Positions 24,685 to 33,882 of a stretch of 64,000 nt of DNA are shown one piece after another. Below the pieces are notes generated by a model, which did not search any database, had not been told where the DNA came from, and worked only from the letters and a program-made list of their open reading frames with translations. Numbering within the stretch: the first letter of the stretch is position 1; each line of letters begins with the position of its first letter. Origin of the DNA: Candidatus Chloroploca asiatica (GTDB taxonomy: Bacteria; Chloroflexota; Chloroflexia; Chloroflexales; Chloroflexaceae); NCBI RefSeq assembly GCF_002532075.1, contig NZ_LYXE01000015.1, positions 1 to 64,000 on the forward strand, given 5' to 3'. The translations under genes and the position numbers were made by a program.

Positions 24685-25839
24685 CTATGCCTCACCCCGC
24701 GCCGCAACAAAGCCTTGCGCTGCTGCCCATTGCCCGAGGTCGCGGCGATTGATGGCCGTAGCCATGAGATCTGGGAAGAGATCGGGCGTACAGGCAAAGA
24801 CTGGAACGCCCAGGGCGGCCAGGGCCGAAGCGTTGCGCTGGTCGTATGCTGGTGCGCCCTGGTCGCTGAGCGCCAGCAGGGCGATCAGTTGAACACCCGA
24901 GGTTGTCAGGTTCGCAGCACGCTGCAGCATTTCGTTCACGTTGCCACCTTCATAGAGATCGCTGATCAGCACAATGATTGTCTCTTGCGGGCGCTGCACC
25001 AGGCTCTGACAATAGGCGAGTGCCTGGTTGATGTCGGTGCCGCCCCCGAGTTGCACGCCAAAGAGGAGTTCGACCGGGTCGTTGAGATCAGTCGTGAGGT
25101 CAACGACCACCGTATCAAAGACGACCATGTGCGTTGCGACGGCGGGCAGCGAGGCGAGCACAGCCCCAAAGACGCTGCTGTAGACAACTGATGGTCCCAT
25201 CGAGCCGCTCTGGTCAACACAAAGGATGATATCGCGAAGTGAGCCACGCTTGCGACCGTAGCCAATCAGTTGTGCGGGGATGATCGTGCGATAGGCTGGT
25301 TGGTAGTGGCGCAGGTTGCGGCGAAGCGTGCGTCCCCAGTCAATCTCGTTGTGGCGTGGGCGGAAATTCCGCGTTGCGCGACTGAGGCTGCCGACAATTG
25401 CCTGGCGCGTCGGGGCTTCGAGCTTGCGCGAGAGTTCTTCGACGACCTTGCGCACCACCTGTCGTGCTGTCTCAATGACCCGGTTCGGCATGACGCTGCG
25501 CAGGCTGATCAGCGTACTCACCAGATGGACATCGGGGGTGACACTATTGAGCAGTTCGGGTTCGAGCAGCATCTGCTGCAAATTGAGCCGCTCGATGGCG
25601 TCGCGTTGCATCACCTGGACAACCGGCGAGGGGAAATAGGTACGAATATCGCCGAGCCAGCGTGCCACCGAGGGCGACGAACCACTCAGACTCGCGCTGC
25701 GCTCACGGTCATACAACGTCTCCATGGCGCGATCCATTGCCAGGTCGTTGCCCTGCAAGGTGTAGCCAAGGCTCGCATTGGCACTCTCGCCGAGGATCAA
25801 GCGCCAGCGTCGTTGGCGTTCAGTTTCTGTTATAGGCAT
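24685..25839 (-). CDS. VWA (von Willebrand A) protein of a MoxR cassette
   Basis: The 384-residue protein has a helical N-terminal half (about 1-195) and a C-terminal VWA domain beginning DIILCVDQSGSMGPS. The MIDAS metal site is complete: D209-x-S211-x-S213, T268 in GGGTDINQAL and D294 in ISDLYEGGN. VWA proteins paired with MoxR ATPases act as substrate adaptors for metal insertion or complex remodelling. Start MPITETERQRRW is used since the longer frame lies in an intergenic hairpin. It is the last gene of the minus-strand cassette SWIM-DUF5691-MoxR-DUF5682-VWA, separated from DUF5682 by about 100 nt. Confidence 0.85.
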   Translation of the reverse strand: MPITETERQRRWRLILGESANASLGYTLQGNDLAMDRAMETLYDRERSASLSGSSPSVARWLGDIRTYFPSPVVQVMQRDAIERLNLQQMLLEPELLNSVTPDVHLVSTLISLRSVMPNRVIETARQVVRKVVEELSRKLEAPTRQAIVGSLSRATRNFRPRHNEIDWGRTLRRNLRHYQPAYRTIIPAQLIGYGRKRGSLRDIILCVDQSGSMGPSVVYSSVFGAVLASLPAVATHMVVFDTVVVDLTTDLNDPVELLFGVQLGGGTDINQALAYCQSLVQRPQETIIVLISDLYEGGNVNEMLQRAANLTTSGVQLIALLALSDQGAPAYDQRNASALAALGVPVFACTPDLFPDLMATAINRRDLGQWAAAQGFVAARGEA

Positions 25840-25852
25840 TTTTGCTCCCCAA

Positions 25853-25922
25853 ACCTGCCAGGAGTGCGCTTGCAGCGATCTTTGGTAGAACCGAGACATG
25901 CGCCAGCGCACTCCTGGCAGGT
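25853..25922. other. Inverted repeat between DUF5682 and VWA genes
   Basis: Arms of 18 nt (ACCTGCCAGGAGTGCGCT at 25853-25870 and its inverse complement at 25905-25922) flank a 34-nt loop. It occupies the only sizeable gap inside the cassette, so it could adjust the VWA:DUF5682 ratio by partial termination or mRNA processing. Confidence 0.6.
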
Positions 25923-25943
25923 CTCATTGCGACCCCAATCTTC

Positions 25944-28196
25944 CTACCTCCTCGTTACAATCAGTTGAATCCGTGCTAACGCTGCTTCGGCGCGAGCGAC
26001 ATCAAAGCGCAGATGCTCTTCACGTGGGCGTGCGCCAGGTGCCTGTTTGACCCGCTCGCCAAGGAGGTGCCGTTCGTGCCGTGTGAAGGTGGCAAAGGTG
26101 CGCCGTAAGAGCGGGACGATGGTCTGGAAAGTTTCGTCGTTGAGTGTGCCAAGCCAGGTGTCGATGAGGTGCCAGAGTTGCTCGTCATGCACGATGAACA
26201 TGCCACTACCCTGGAGCAAGCCCTCGATCCAGGCGGCAGCCGCCGTGGGTGGCTGGGACGGCGAAAGGGCCTGGCTCAAGAGACGCGCTGCTGCGTCGTT
26301 GCTCAGGCGTTCGACGTCGAGCAGCAGACGGCACGACTGACCGGCGATCAGGCCATGCATATGCGGTGCTTGCACGAGGTGGGCCAGAGCCGTAAGCCAT
26401 TGCTCGCGTTGCGCAGGCTGTCCAAGCAGACCAATGGCCGCGTTGGTTGCGGCAATGCGCCGACTCATTGTGGCGGCGGCTTCGTCGTTGACGTTGGTGC
26501 AGACGTTGCTTAAGCCGATGCAGATCCGCGTGACCATGCCGTCAACAACGATGGCAATGAGACTCGTGTCAAGCTCGCGGACGCTGCCGTACCGCAGGCT
26601 GTTGACGAGGCTGCTGCGTGTCTGCCGATCTTCGCTCGTGAGCGCATCCATCAATGCTCCGGCATCGTTTGTATGCGTGGCCCGCTGTTGGAGCAGATCC
26701 ATGAGCGGGGAGATTGCGTCAGGAAGATCGGCGAAAAGGGCTTGATTCACAATCGCAACCAGATCGCCTAGCACATCACTCTTGCGGGCGCGGTCGAGCG
26801 TGCGTGCCGTGGCTGCCCCGCGTACCGTTGTGCCCCAGATAGCGGCTTCGATCAGGGCGACGTCAAAGGCGGGTTGCCACTGCAGCCACCAGGTCTCGCG
26901 GAAGGTTCCGGTGCCCGTCACGTCGCCCGGTTCACCCCAGGCCAGGCCGAGCAAGCTCAACTGGCGCACCAGGGCGCTCTGTTCGCGATGATTGGCTTTG
27001 CGCAGATCGAGTTCGAGCAGGCGTCGCTCGGCCGTTGGTTTCATGCGGAGCCGCCGCTGTTGCTGGCGGAGATCCTGCTGCAAGGGGACAAGCGGGGTTT
27101 CGTCGGGGATGCTACCGATGCGTTCACCGACGATCAGTTGCTGGTGAATGAGGCGCATCGGGGCGTCGTTGCCGGTGCAGAAGACCGCCCGCGCTGCTTC
27201 TTCAAGCTCACTCAACCCTGGCACAGGGTGTTCGCGCAGCGCCGCCAGCGCTTCGGCGAGGCGCACTGCTTCGATGATATGCGCCGATGAGGCGTCGAGG
27301 TCGTGCTGCCGCAACAACCGGGCGACGCGGGTCATCCATTGGATCGTGACCGCCGTTGCATCGTGGGCCGCCTCACCCATGGCCCAGAGATGATCGTACC
27401 ACCCTGGCGAGGCGATACCGGCACCGTAGCCACTGGCAACCGTGAGTCGTCCGTAGGTCCACGGGGCGAGCGTCGCCGCCGTTTTAATTTTTGGCAGCCC
27501 TTTGAGCAGTTGGTCATCAGTACGGGCAGCGTCAAGTGAGACCAGGGCTGGTGCGTGCCATGCCCCACAGACAACCGCGATCCGCTGAAAGCCCTCGCGA
27601 CGTGCCTGGCGGAGGGTCCGGCGCATCCAAGCTTCGCGATAAGCCTCGTACGGATCGGTTGGCGTCGGCTGATCCTCGCGCAGGGCACTCATGGCCTCAA
27701 GGACCGCGCTGAAGATCGCCGCATCATCGCGGCGCTGCTCGACCAACTCTTCCCACCAGCGTTCGCCGTCGCTATAGCCTGCCGCGAGGGCCAGGGCACC
27801 GAGAGGATCTTCGGCAGGGTGCAAGATCGGTGAAACACCAGCCTCCCTGTGAGCCTCCCCGGTTTTTTCCAGTGCGAGCTGATGGAACTGCGGCAGATCC
27901 ATACAGCGCACAGGGATCTGCTGGTGCAGGGCATAGGTAATCGCCTGAAACTCGGGTGAAAAGCGGGCAAACGGATAAAAGACGGCCTGATCGGGACGCT
28001 CGGTAGCATAGACGAGCAAGGCGATAGGCGGTTCGAGCGCGGGATGGGCGAGCAGGGGCAAGATCGGGTCGGCCTCGGGCGGCCCTTCGACCAGGACGAG
28101 ATCGGGGGCAAGTTCCGTCAAGGCCCGGCGCAGACTGCGCGCCGAACCAGGCCCGTGGTGGCGAATACCAAAGATGTGGTGGGTTGCGGGTGCCAT
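25944..28196 (-). CDS. DUF5682 protein with a TraB/ChaN-like N-terminal signature
   Basis: The 750-residue protein matches DUF5682, a family found with MoxR and VWA genes. The N terminus reads HHIFGIRHHGPGSARSL (G10, H13, H14), followed by DLVLVEGPPEADP (E37) and, near residue 206, RIAVVCGAWHAPAL (H214). The pattern GxxHxxPxS, then VxVEGP, then GxxH is that of the TraB/TIKI/ChaN superfamily of putative metal-dependent hydrolases or heme-binding proteins. That relationship is my inference. The remaining 500 residues are mostly helical and unassigned. ATG is 7 nt after the MoxR stop with GAGG in between, so it is coupled to the ATPase. Function is unknown. Confidence 0.75.
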   Translation of the reverse strand: MAPATHHIFGIRHHGPGSARSLRRALTELAPDLVLVEGPPEADPILPLLAHPALEPPIALLVYATERPDQAVFYPFARFSPEFQAITYALHQQIPVRCMDLPQFHQLALEKTGEAHREAGVSPILHPAEDPLGALALAAGYSDGERWWEELVEQRRDDAAIFSAVLEAMSALREDQPTPTDPYEAYREAWMRRTLRQARREGFQRIAVVCGAWHAPALVSLDAARTDDQLLKGLPKIKTAATLAPWTYGRLTVASGYGAGIASPGWYDHLWAMGEAAHDATAVTIQWMTRVARLLRQHDLDASSAHIIEAVRLAEALAALREHPVPGLSELEEAARAVFCTGNDAPMRLIHQQLIVGERIGSIPDETPLVPLQQDLRQQQRRLRMKPTAERRLLELDLRKANHREQSALVRQLSLLGLAWGEPGDVTGTGTFRETWWLQWQPAFDVALIEAAIWGTTVRGAATARTLDRARKSDVLGDLVAIVNQALFADLPDAISPLMDLLQQRATHTNDAGALMDALTSEDRQTRSSLVNSLRYGSVRELDTSLIAIVVDGMVTRICIGLSNVCTNVNDEAAATMSRRIAATNAAIGLLGQPAQREQWLTALAHLVQAPHMHGLIAGQSCRLLLDVERLSNDAAARLLSQALSPSQPPTAAAAWIEGLLQGSGMFIVHDEQLWHLIDTWLGTLNDETFQTIVPLLRRTFATFTRHERHLLGERVKQAPGARPREEHLRFDVARAEAALARIQLIVTRR

Positions 28197-28202
28197 AGTG
28201 CC

Positions 28203-29282
28203 TCAGGCAAGTTCACGGCAGGCGCGGTAGAGATCTTTCCAACCTTCGCGTTCTTTGACGACGGTTTCGAGGTATTCAAGCCAGGCGACACGGTCTTGAA
28301 CCGGGTCTTTGATCACAGCACCAACCAGCACGGCGGCCACATCACCCGCACGCAGAGCCCCATCACCAAAATGGGCCGCGAGCGCCATGCCGCTATTGAC
28401 CACCGAAATCGCCTCGGCGGTGCTGAGCGTACCGCTCGGTGATTTGAGGCTTGTCCGGCCATCGGCGGTCATCCCGGCGCGTAATTCACGGAAGATCGTC
28501 ACAATCCGGCGGATCTCTTCGAGGGCTGGCGGTTCGCCGGGCAACTCTAGGGCACGCCCGAGACTCGTCACGCGTTGCTGCACAATCTCAACCTCTTGTT
28601 CGAGGCTATCGGGGAGCGGCAGTACGACCGTATTGAAGCGCCGCTTGAGCGCACTCGAAAGCTCGTTGACGCCACGGTCGCGATCGTTGGCAGTCGCGAT
28701 CAGATTGAAGCCCTTGACAGCCTGCACTTCGCTGCCGAGTTCAGGAATGGGCAAGGTTTTTTCGGAGAGGATCGTAATCAACGAATCCTGCACTTCGGCA
28801 GGAATGCGCGTCAACTCTTCGACGCGGGCAATTTTGCCCTCTTGCATTGCCCGCATCAACGGGCTAGCAACGATTGCAGCGGCACTTGGGCCATCGGCGA
28901 GCAACCGGGCATAGTTCCACCCATAGCGAATCGACTCCTCGCTGGTGCCGGCGGTACCCTGGACAAGCATGGTCGAATCGCCGCTAATCGCCGCCGCCAA
29001 ATGCTCTGAAACCCAACTTTTGGCCGTTCCAGGCAACCCGATCAGCAACAGGCCTCGGTCGGTGGCAAGGGTCGCGATGGCCGTCTCGATCACCCGGCGT
29101 GCCCCGATATATTTGGGCGTGATCGTCGTCCCGTCGGGCAACTGCCCACCAAGCAAGTAGGTCGCCACGGCCCACGGTGACAGGTGCCAGCGTGGCGGGC
29201 GCAGGCGCTGATCGTGGACGGCCAGCGCCTGCAACTCATCCGCATATTGCTGTTCGGCGTGCTCGCGAAGAAGGGTGGTCAT
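28203..29282 (-). CDS. MoxR-family AAA+ ATPase
   Basis: The 359-residue AAA+ ATPase shows Walker A GLPGTAKS (near residue 85), a Walker B region ending in EEL (GKIARVEELTRIPAEVQ), sensor 1 LIATANDRDRGVNELS and an arginine-rich SALKRRFN, followed by a C-terminal lid. This is the MoxR class, chaperone-like ATPases that work with VWA partners. Context: a VWA gene in the same operon, DUF5682 directly downstream with a 6-nt gap, DUF5691 and SWIM genes upstream. Start MTTLLREHAEQQ has AAGGAAAA before it. The extended frame upstream covers the intergenic gap to DUF5691. Confidence 0.88.
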   Translation of the reverse strand: MTTLLREHAEQQYADELQALAVHDQRLRPPRWHLSPWAVATYLLGGQLPDGTTITPKYIGARRVIETAIATLATDRGLLLIGLPGTAKSWVSEHLAAAISGDSTMLVQGTAGTSEESIRYGWNYARLLADGPSAAAIVASPLMRAMQEGKIARVEELTRIPAEVQDSLITILSEKTLPIPELGSEVQAVKGFNLIATANDRDRGVNELSSALKRRFNTVVLPLPDSLEQEVEIVQQRVTSLGRALELPGEPPALEEIRRIVTIFRELRAGMTADGRTSLKSPSGTLSTAEAISVVNSGMALAAHFGDGALRAGDVAAVLVGAVIKDPVQDRVAWLEYLETVVKEREGWKDLYRACRELA

Positions 29283-29432
29283 ACGTGTTTTTCCTTGTTG
29301 TGCTGATGCACGAGAGGGATGCTTGGGGTTACGCCCCCACACTCTGTTCTTTCGTGCGGTGTTGACGGCTGTGCCAGGAACACCGCACCAACTGCCTATA
29401 GATGGGCAGCCTAACATTCATACTGATGGAGC

Positions 29433-30986
29433 CTAGAAAACTTCGGCAATGCGGCGCCGCAAGTGTAGGCGGTCGCGAAACGGAGCTATCAGCTGGCGCC
29501 AGTAGTTGTGTTCAGCGATCGCTGGAGGAATTATACTGACTGCTTGCGCAGCGAGTTCAGGTGGAACAGCTTCGACAAGCAGATCCAGGGTTTGGCGAAG
29601 GTTGCTTTGGTGGTGGAATTCGGTTGGTCGGAGCAGCGCCAGTTCACGGGCAAAATGGGCCAGGATAGCCTGCGCGAGTTGATTGCTCCAGGGTGTAAGG
29701 CGAGCTTCCAGCAACTGGCGCGTCAGGCCATGGCGTGAGGCTTTCTGATTGGCCTTGAGCAACGTGAGAACGAGAATTTCGCGCTCGACCGGCGGAATCA
29801 GCGGCAAAAGAGGGAAGACATCGACGGCATCAGGGTTGTTCAAGCCATAGGCAACGAGAGCCTGCGCCCATGCCTGATCGCGAAAGGCAAGCGTTGCGGT
29901 AATCCAGGCTTTGAGCATCGGCTCACGCCATTCTTTGGGCATCCGTGTTTCGAGCAGAGTACTGGCCGAACGCGACCATGCGTTGCACCAGGCCGATGGT
30001 GGCGTTCGGGCGACGATGGCGACGAACCACCAGGTACGCTCGCCAAGCCCAGGCGGCGGTTCGCGACTTATGCCGTCACGCTGCATCGCCTCGTCACACC
30101 CCGTAGGCAATTCAATGCTCAGTTTCGCGAGCAACCCGCCGCTATACTGCACCAGCGCCAGGGCCCGCTCGGTCATACGTTGGGCCAGGCGCGAGGTTGG
30201 CAAGGTCGCCAGCAGCGCGGCAGCTAACTGGCGCACCCCTCTGCTTCGATCGTCAAGCACCGCTTCGAGGAAGGGCTCATCGGCGATGCTCAACTCGCTA
30301 CGCAGTGCCTCCACCAAAGCCTGGCGATCATCGGCCTTCTCTTGCGCCCAAGTTGACTCGATGAGCGAACGGGCGAGCGCGGGGCGTTCGGGGCGCACAG
30401 CCTTCAGCAGCACCAACCGCTCGCCACAGGTACCCACGTCCCACGCAGCCTGGAGCGCTGTTGCGTCCTGCGCGGCCACGGTTGTCTCACTGACCGACGC
30501 AAAAGCCCACCCAGGATGGAAATTCGCGAGCCAACGGCCCCGTTCACCAATCACCTTCATCACGAGAGGTTGGAGATCGGGCGAGGTGCGAGCGCGTTCG
30601 AGTAAGGCTGGCAGAAACGGCGGAGGAACCCGCACCTCATGCGCAGCGGCCCTGGCCAACCACTCGCGCACCAGGAACTCGGGCTGACCCTCAAGCACCT
30701 GCGACAACAAAGAGGCCGCTTCTCGCCCACAGATCGGCTGGGTCTCGTCGGGTGCAGGCGCAACGGGATCAAGCGCAAGCACAGGCGGCAACGCACCGGC
30801 GCGCACATAGAGCGTCGCTGCCGCAGCGACATCAAGGAGGCGCGCCGCCGGTTCACCCTCACCGGGCAATTCGGCAACCAGATCGGCCAGCACACCAACA
30901 GGAGGTTGCGGTAACTGCGGACGGCGGACCGTCCCCATCAGCGCCACCGTCGTCAAATCTTTCCAATAATGCAGCGGATCACCCAT
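29433..30986 (-). CDS. DUF5691 protein
   Basis: The 517-residue protein starts MGDPLHYWKDLTTVALMGT and matches the DUF5691 family, known essentially only from MoxR/DUF5682 cassettes. It is largely helical. Segments such as RSRGVRQLAAALLATLPTS and LVLLKAVRPERPALARSLIE suggest HEAT-like helical repeats, so a scaffold role is plausible but unproven. No catalytic motif is evident. Of two adjacent ATGs (30989 and 30986) the second is better spaced from GGGGTGAG. It lies 62 nt after the SWIM gene and about 150 nt before MoxR. Confidence 0.72.
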   Translation of the reverse strand: MGDPLHYWKDLTTVALMGTVRRPQLPQPPVGVLADLVAELPGEGEPAARLLDVAAAATLYVRAGALPPVLALDPVAPAPDETQPICGREAASLLSQVLEGQPEFLVREWLARAAAHEVRVPPPFLPALLERARTSPDLQPLVMKVIGERGRWLANFHPGWAFASVSETTVAAQDATALQAAWDVGTCGERLVLLKAVRPERPALARSLIESTWAQEKADDRQALVEALRSELSIADEPFLEAVLDDRSRGVRQLAAALLATLPTSRLAQRMTERALALVQYSGGLLAKLSIELPTGCDEAMQRDGISREPPPGLGERTWWFVAIVARTPPSAWCNAWSRSASTLLETRMPKEWREPMLKAWITATLAFRDQAWAQALVAYGLNNPDAVDVFPLLPLIPPVEREILVLTLLKANQKASRHGLTRQLLEARLTPWSNQLAQAILAHFARELALLRPTEFHHQSNLRQTLDLLVEAVPPELAAQAVSIIPPAIAEHNYWRQLIAPFRDRLHLRRRIAEVF

Positions 30987-31051
30987 CATACTCACCCCAT
31001 CCCCAATGATCTCTCGCGTGCAAGGAGAGTGAAGCGCAGCGCCCACCCTCC

Positions 31052-32368
31052 TTACACGCAAAAAAATCCCCCCTCGCATTGCACACTCAACGGCAGCAAC
31101 ATCTGCCCATCCCATTCGCCCACGATGGTAAAAGGATGGCCGCCGGTCAAGGCCAACAATTGCCAGATCTGCGTGGAGGTACGCGACAGCGGCAGCGTCT
31201 GCTCATCAGCGTCACGCAGATACCAGCGCTCTTCCACGCAGGCAAGACGACAGGGGCCAATGCTCAACAGATGACGTTCAAGCCACGGCTGCTGTGCCAG
31301 CGCCGCCGCATAGCTTCCAATGGCCGCATTGATTGGACAGCCAGGCAACGGGCCGGGTTCAGACGTCAATTCCTCGCGCGTTCGTACGAGCGCACGCTGC
31401 GGTACCGAACCGGGATAAAAGACAAGCTCGCCGGCAAAAAAACTCCCCGGCACCAGGCTCTGGTCAAGGGGGGTGTAGGCCGTGCTAAAGCTAAGCACCA
31501 GCGCCGAACGCTGGCCCGTCATCCCCCAGAGCCAGGTACGTTGCACGCGCAGGCGCTCTTCATCTTCAATGCGCCGCCCGAGCACCAGCCACTGATCGAA
31601 GACACCCTGACCTGCCAAGAGGAGTTCCGCCTGGCTCTGCGTAAAGCCAATGGTTGTGCGCACATCGGCCTGGAGGTCGAGGGGCAAATCATCCAGGTGC
31701 GCATAGGCACGCGCAAGCAGGTACAACAGACTCAACTGATCAAGCAGATGGCCTTCCCAGCCGTCGCCAGATCCCGGCAGCAGAGCCGCCTCACGCAAGC
31801 GTCGGGCCACCCCGGGGGCCTGTGCATCAACCATCCGGCTAGCAAACGGCGCAAAGACACCCAACGCCCCCTCTTGTAAGCCAGCGAGGCCGGTTCTGAC
31901 GCGATCCTCAAGCCAGCGTTCAAGCTCGATCATCCCCGCTGCCACACGCTGTTCACGCGCTGTCGGGGTACGCGAAGGTGACGGGTCAAGCTCGGCGGGC
32001 GGGGCGACAGGCGCAGCCTCGGCGGATGCCTGGCGGCGCTCGGCGGCACGGGCACGCTGCGCGAGCCACTCAGCCACCCAGTCGGGCGACTCGGCAACGG
32101 GCACATGATCAGCCTGATTTGCCAACAGCAACATCAGGGCAAGGGTATGTTTGCAAGGGAGCTTGCGGCTCGGACACGAGCAACGGAAGGCCAGGGTCTC
32201 AAGGTCAACCTGGACGCGATACAGACTGGCCCCACTGCCCTGACACTCGCCCCACAGGGCGCGGCTATGCGTGCCGAGTGTTGGCCAGAGCTTTGGCACC
32301 GCCAACTTCCTGGCCGCCGTCAACGCCGCCACATCAGGGGCCATGGCTGCAATCTGATCGTCGTGCAA
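31052..32368 (-). CDS. SWIM zinc-finger protein of the MoxR cassette
   Basis: The 438-residue protein has a SWIM-type zinc finger, FRCSCPSRKLPCKH (C63, C65, C72, H74). The motif SRALWGECQGSG typical of this cassette family precedes it. A Pro/Ala/Arg-rich linker (about 105-140) and a large C-terminal region without recognised motifs follow. SWIM fingers bind nucleic acids or proteins. The start is taken as the TTG at 32368, because GGAGG is 9 nt before it and homologues begin near DDQIAAMAPD. A longer frame reads into the duplicated repeat at 32419-32518 and is probably not translated. It is the first gene of the five-gene unit. Confidence 0.75.
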   Translation of the reverse strand: MHDDQIAAMAPDVAALTAARKLAVPKLWPTLGTHSRALWGECQGSGASLYRVQVDLETLAFRCSCPSRKLPCKHTLALMLLLANQADHVPVAESPDWVAEWLAQRARAAERRQASAEAAPVAPPAELDPSPSRTPTAREQRVAAGMIELERWLEDRVRTGLAGLQEGALGVFAPFASRMVDAQAPGVARRLREAALLPGSGDGWEGHLLDQLSLLYLLARAYAHLDDLPLDLQADVRTTIGFTQSQAELLLAGQGVFDQWLVLGRRIEDEERLRVQRTWLWGMTGQRSALVLSFSTAYTPLDQSLVPGSFFAGELVFYPGSVPQRALVRTREELTSEPGPLPGCPINAAIGSYAAALAQQPWLERHLLSIGPCRLACVEERWYLRDADEQTLPLSRTSTQIWQLLALTGGHPFTIVGEWDGQMLLPLSVQCEGGFFCV

Positions 32369-32418
32369 GGAAGCAAGCCTCCGGCTGGGGGGTTCGGGTG
32401 CGCCCCGTCGCCCGGTAG

Positions 32419-32538
32419 GGGGCGAAGCACCCGCCCGCGAGCACGGTGTACCTTCGGCATGCGGCAGAGGTAAGGGGCGAAGCACCCGCCCGCGAGCACG
32501 GTGTACCTTCGGCATGCGACAGGGGCGGGTGCTTCGCG
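32419..32538. repeat. 45-bp direct duplication plus inverted copy
   Basis: Two identical 45-bp copies (32419-32463 and 32474-32518, beginning GGGGCGAAGCACCCGCCCGC) are followed at about 32522-32538 by an inverted core GGGGCGGGTGCTTCGC. The block lies between the sigma-factor stop (32556, minus strand) and the SWIM start. It can form competing hairpins and probably terminates the sigma-factor transcript. Confidence 0.75.
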
Positions 32539-32555
32539 CCTACGACTATCGCCCT

Positions 32556-33593
32556 CTACTCCAGATAGTCACGCAAATGCTGTCCAACATCAGGACTCCG
32601 GAGACGACGGAGCGCCTCGGCCTCAATCTGACGTGCGCGTTCACGGGTCATCCCCAAAGCGCGGCCAACCTCTTCGAGGGTGCGGCGGCGACCATCGAGC
32701 AGACCGTAACGGAGATCAATAATGCGGCGTTCGCGGTCATTGAGATGGTTGAGGGCTGCCGAAAGATCGCGGCGCAGGAGTTGCGACGAAGCAAAATCAG
32801 TTGGCGAGGGCACATCATCATCAGTCAAAAAATCGCCGAGCGTATGATCGCCCTCATCACCAACGGGCGTTTCAAGCGAAACCGGGCGGCGGGCGGCCTC
32901 AAGCACACGCTGGATACGCTCAAGCGGCTGTCCAAGGGCCAGCGCAATCTCTTCGGCAGTTGGCTGACGCTCAAGCGATTGCGCCAAGCGCTCGGTCGTA
33001 CGTTTCACCTGACCAACCGACTCACTCATATGCACCGGCAAACGGATCGTACGACCCTGTTCCGCAATAGCCCGGGTCACAGCCTGGCGGATCCACCAGG
33101 TCGCATAGGTACTGAAGCGATTGCCCTTGCGGTAATCAAACTTCTCTACGGCCCGCATCAACCCGATATTACCCTCTTGGATCAGATCGAGCAACGAAAG
33201 ACCGCGTCCCACATACTTCTTGGCAATACTCACCACGAGGCGCAGATTCGCCTGGATCAAATGACGCCGGGCATCATTGCCACACTGAATATCACGTTCG
33301 AGGAGGCAACGAAACTGGAAATCAGGCTCACCGCCAGCCTCCAGATGAGTCTCGGCTGCATTGCCACGCTCAATCCGTTCGGCAAGTTCAACCTCTTCGC
33401 GTGCCGTCAATAGCGACACACGCCCAATCTCCTGGAGATAGTGTTGCACGGCATCGAGCGAAGGCTCGCCAACACGCCCTCCATTCACCGCAGGAGATGG
33501 CTCATCAATATCATTCAACGCCTCGGTCTCATGCTCCTGCTCCAACGTCTGCGGTTCGGCTAACTCCCAGATCGGGGTTGTTCGCTTGAGCAT
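32556..33593 (-). CDS. Primary-type RNA polymerase sigma-70 factor (RpoD/SigA family)
   Basis: The 345-residue protein lacks region 1.1 but has region 1.2 ([21 protein letters not shown]) and region 2 ([57 protein letters not shown]). Region 3 is present, and region 4 reads [20 protein letters not shown] with the helix-turn-helix [20 protein letters not shown]. Regions 2.4 and 4.2 are well conserved, so it should read standard TTGACA/TATAAT promoters. The small size suggests either the housekeeping sigma of this lineage or a group 2 paralogue. A spacer of about 30 residues between 1.2 and 2.1 is present. It could supply transcription of the cassette downstream, but it is separated by the repeat block. 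Confidence 0.9.
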   Translation of the reverse strand: MLKRTTPIWELAEPQTLEQEHETEALNDIDEPSPAVNGGRVGEPSLDAVQHYLQEIGRVSLLTAREEVELAERIERGNAAETHLEAGGEPDFQFRCLLERDIQCGNDARRHLIQANLRLVVSIAKKYVGRGLSLLDLIQEGNIGLMRAVEKFDYRKGNRFSTYATWWIRQAVTRAIAEQGRTIRLPVHMSESVGQVKRTTERLAQSLERQPTAEEIALALGQPLERIQRVLEAARRPVSLETPVGDEGDHTLGDFLTDDDVPSPTDFASSQLLRRDLSAALNHLNDRERRIIDLRYGLLDGRRRTLEEVGRALGMTRERARQIEAEALRRLRSPDVGQHLRDYLE

Positions 33594-33882
33594 TGATCCG
33601 CGCTCCTAGCTAGGTTCTCAGGGTATGGCAGAGGTGCCATGCATAACAGAAAAGCAACATCTGCCTATCCAAGCTTCAGGCCCAACAGATCGAACCAGTC
33701 TCCGGTAATAGCGCCACATCGAACTATTCCAGGGGCCAGAAGTCGTTTTGCGTTGCACGTAACAGTGCGGGGTCAACCGCGTGTGGGTGAATTGATTTGG
33801 GGTTCAAAGCAACTATCTACGATGTTGAGTATAGTTGCGATACCATAACTTGTCAAGGGGGGTTTCACCATTTCTGGTGGAA
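33594..33882. other. Intergenic region upstream of the sigma factor
   Basis: This 289-bp gap lies between the sigma-factor start and the stop of the minus-strand psuG gene. It should contain the sigma promoter and the psuG terminator. I see no clear hairpin, no clear consensus promoter and no gene. The open frame at its left end is a repeat-free shadow without a ribosome site. Confidence 0.4.
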
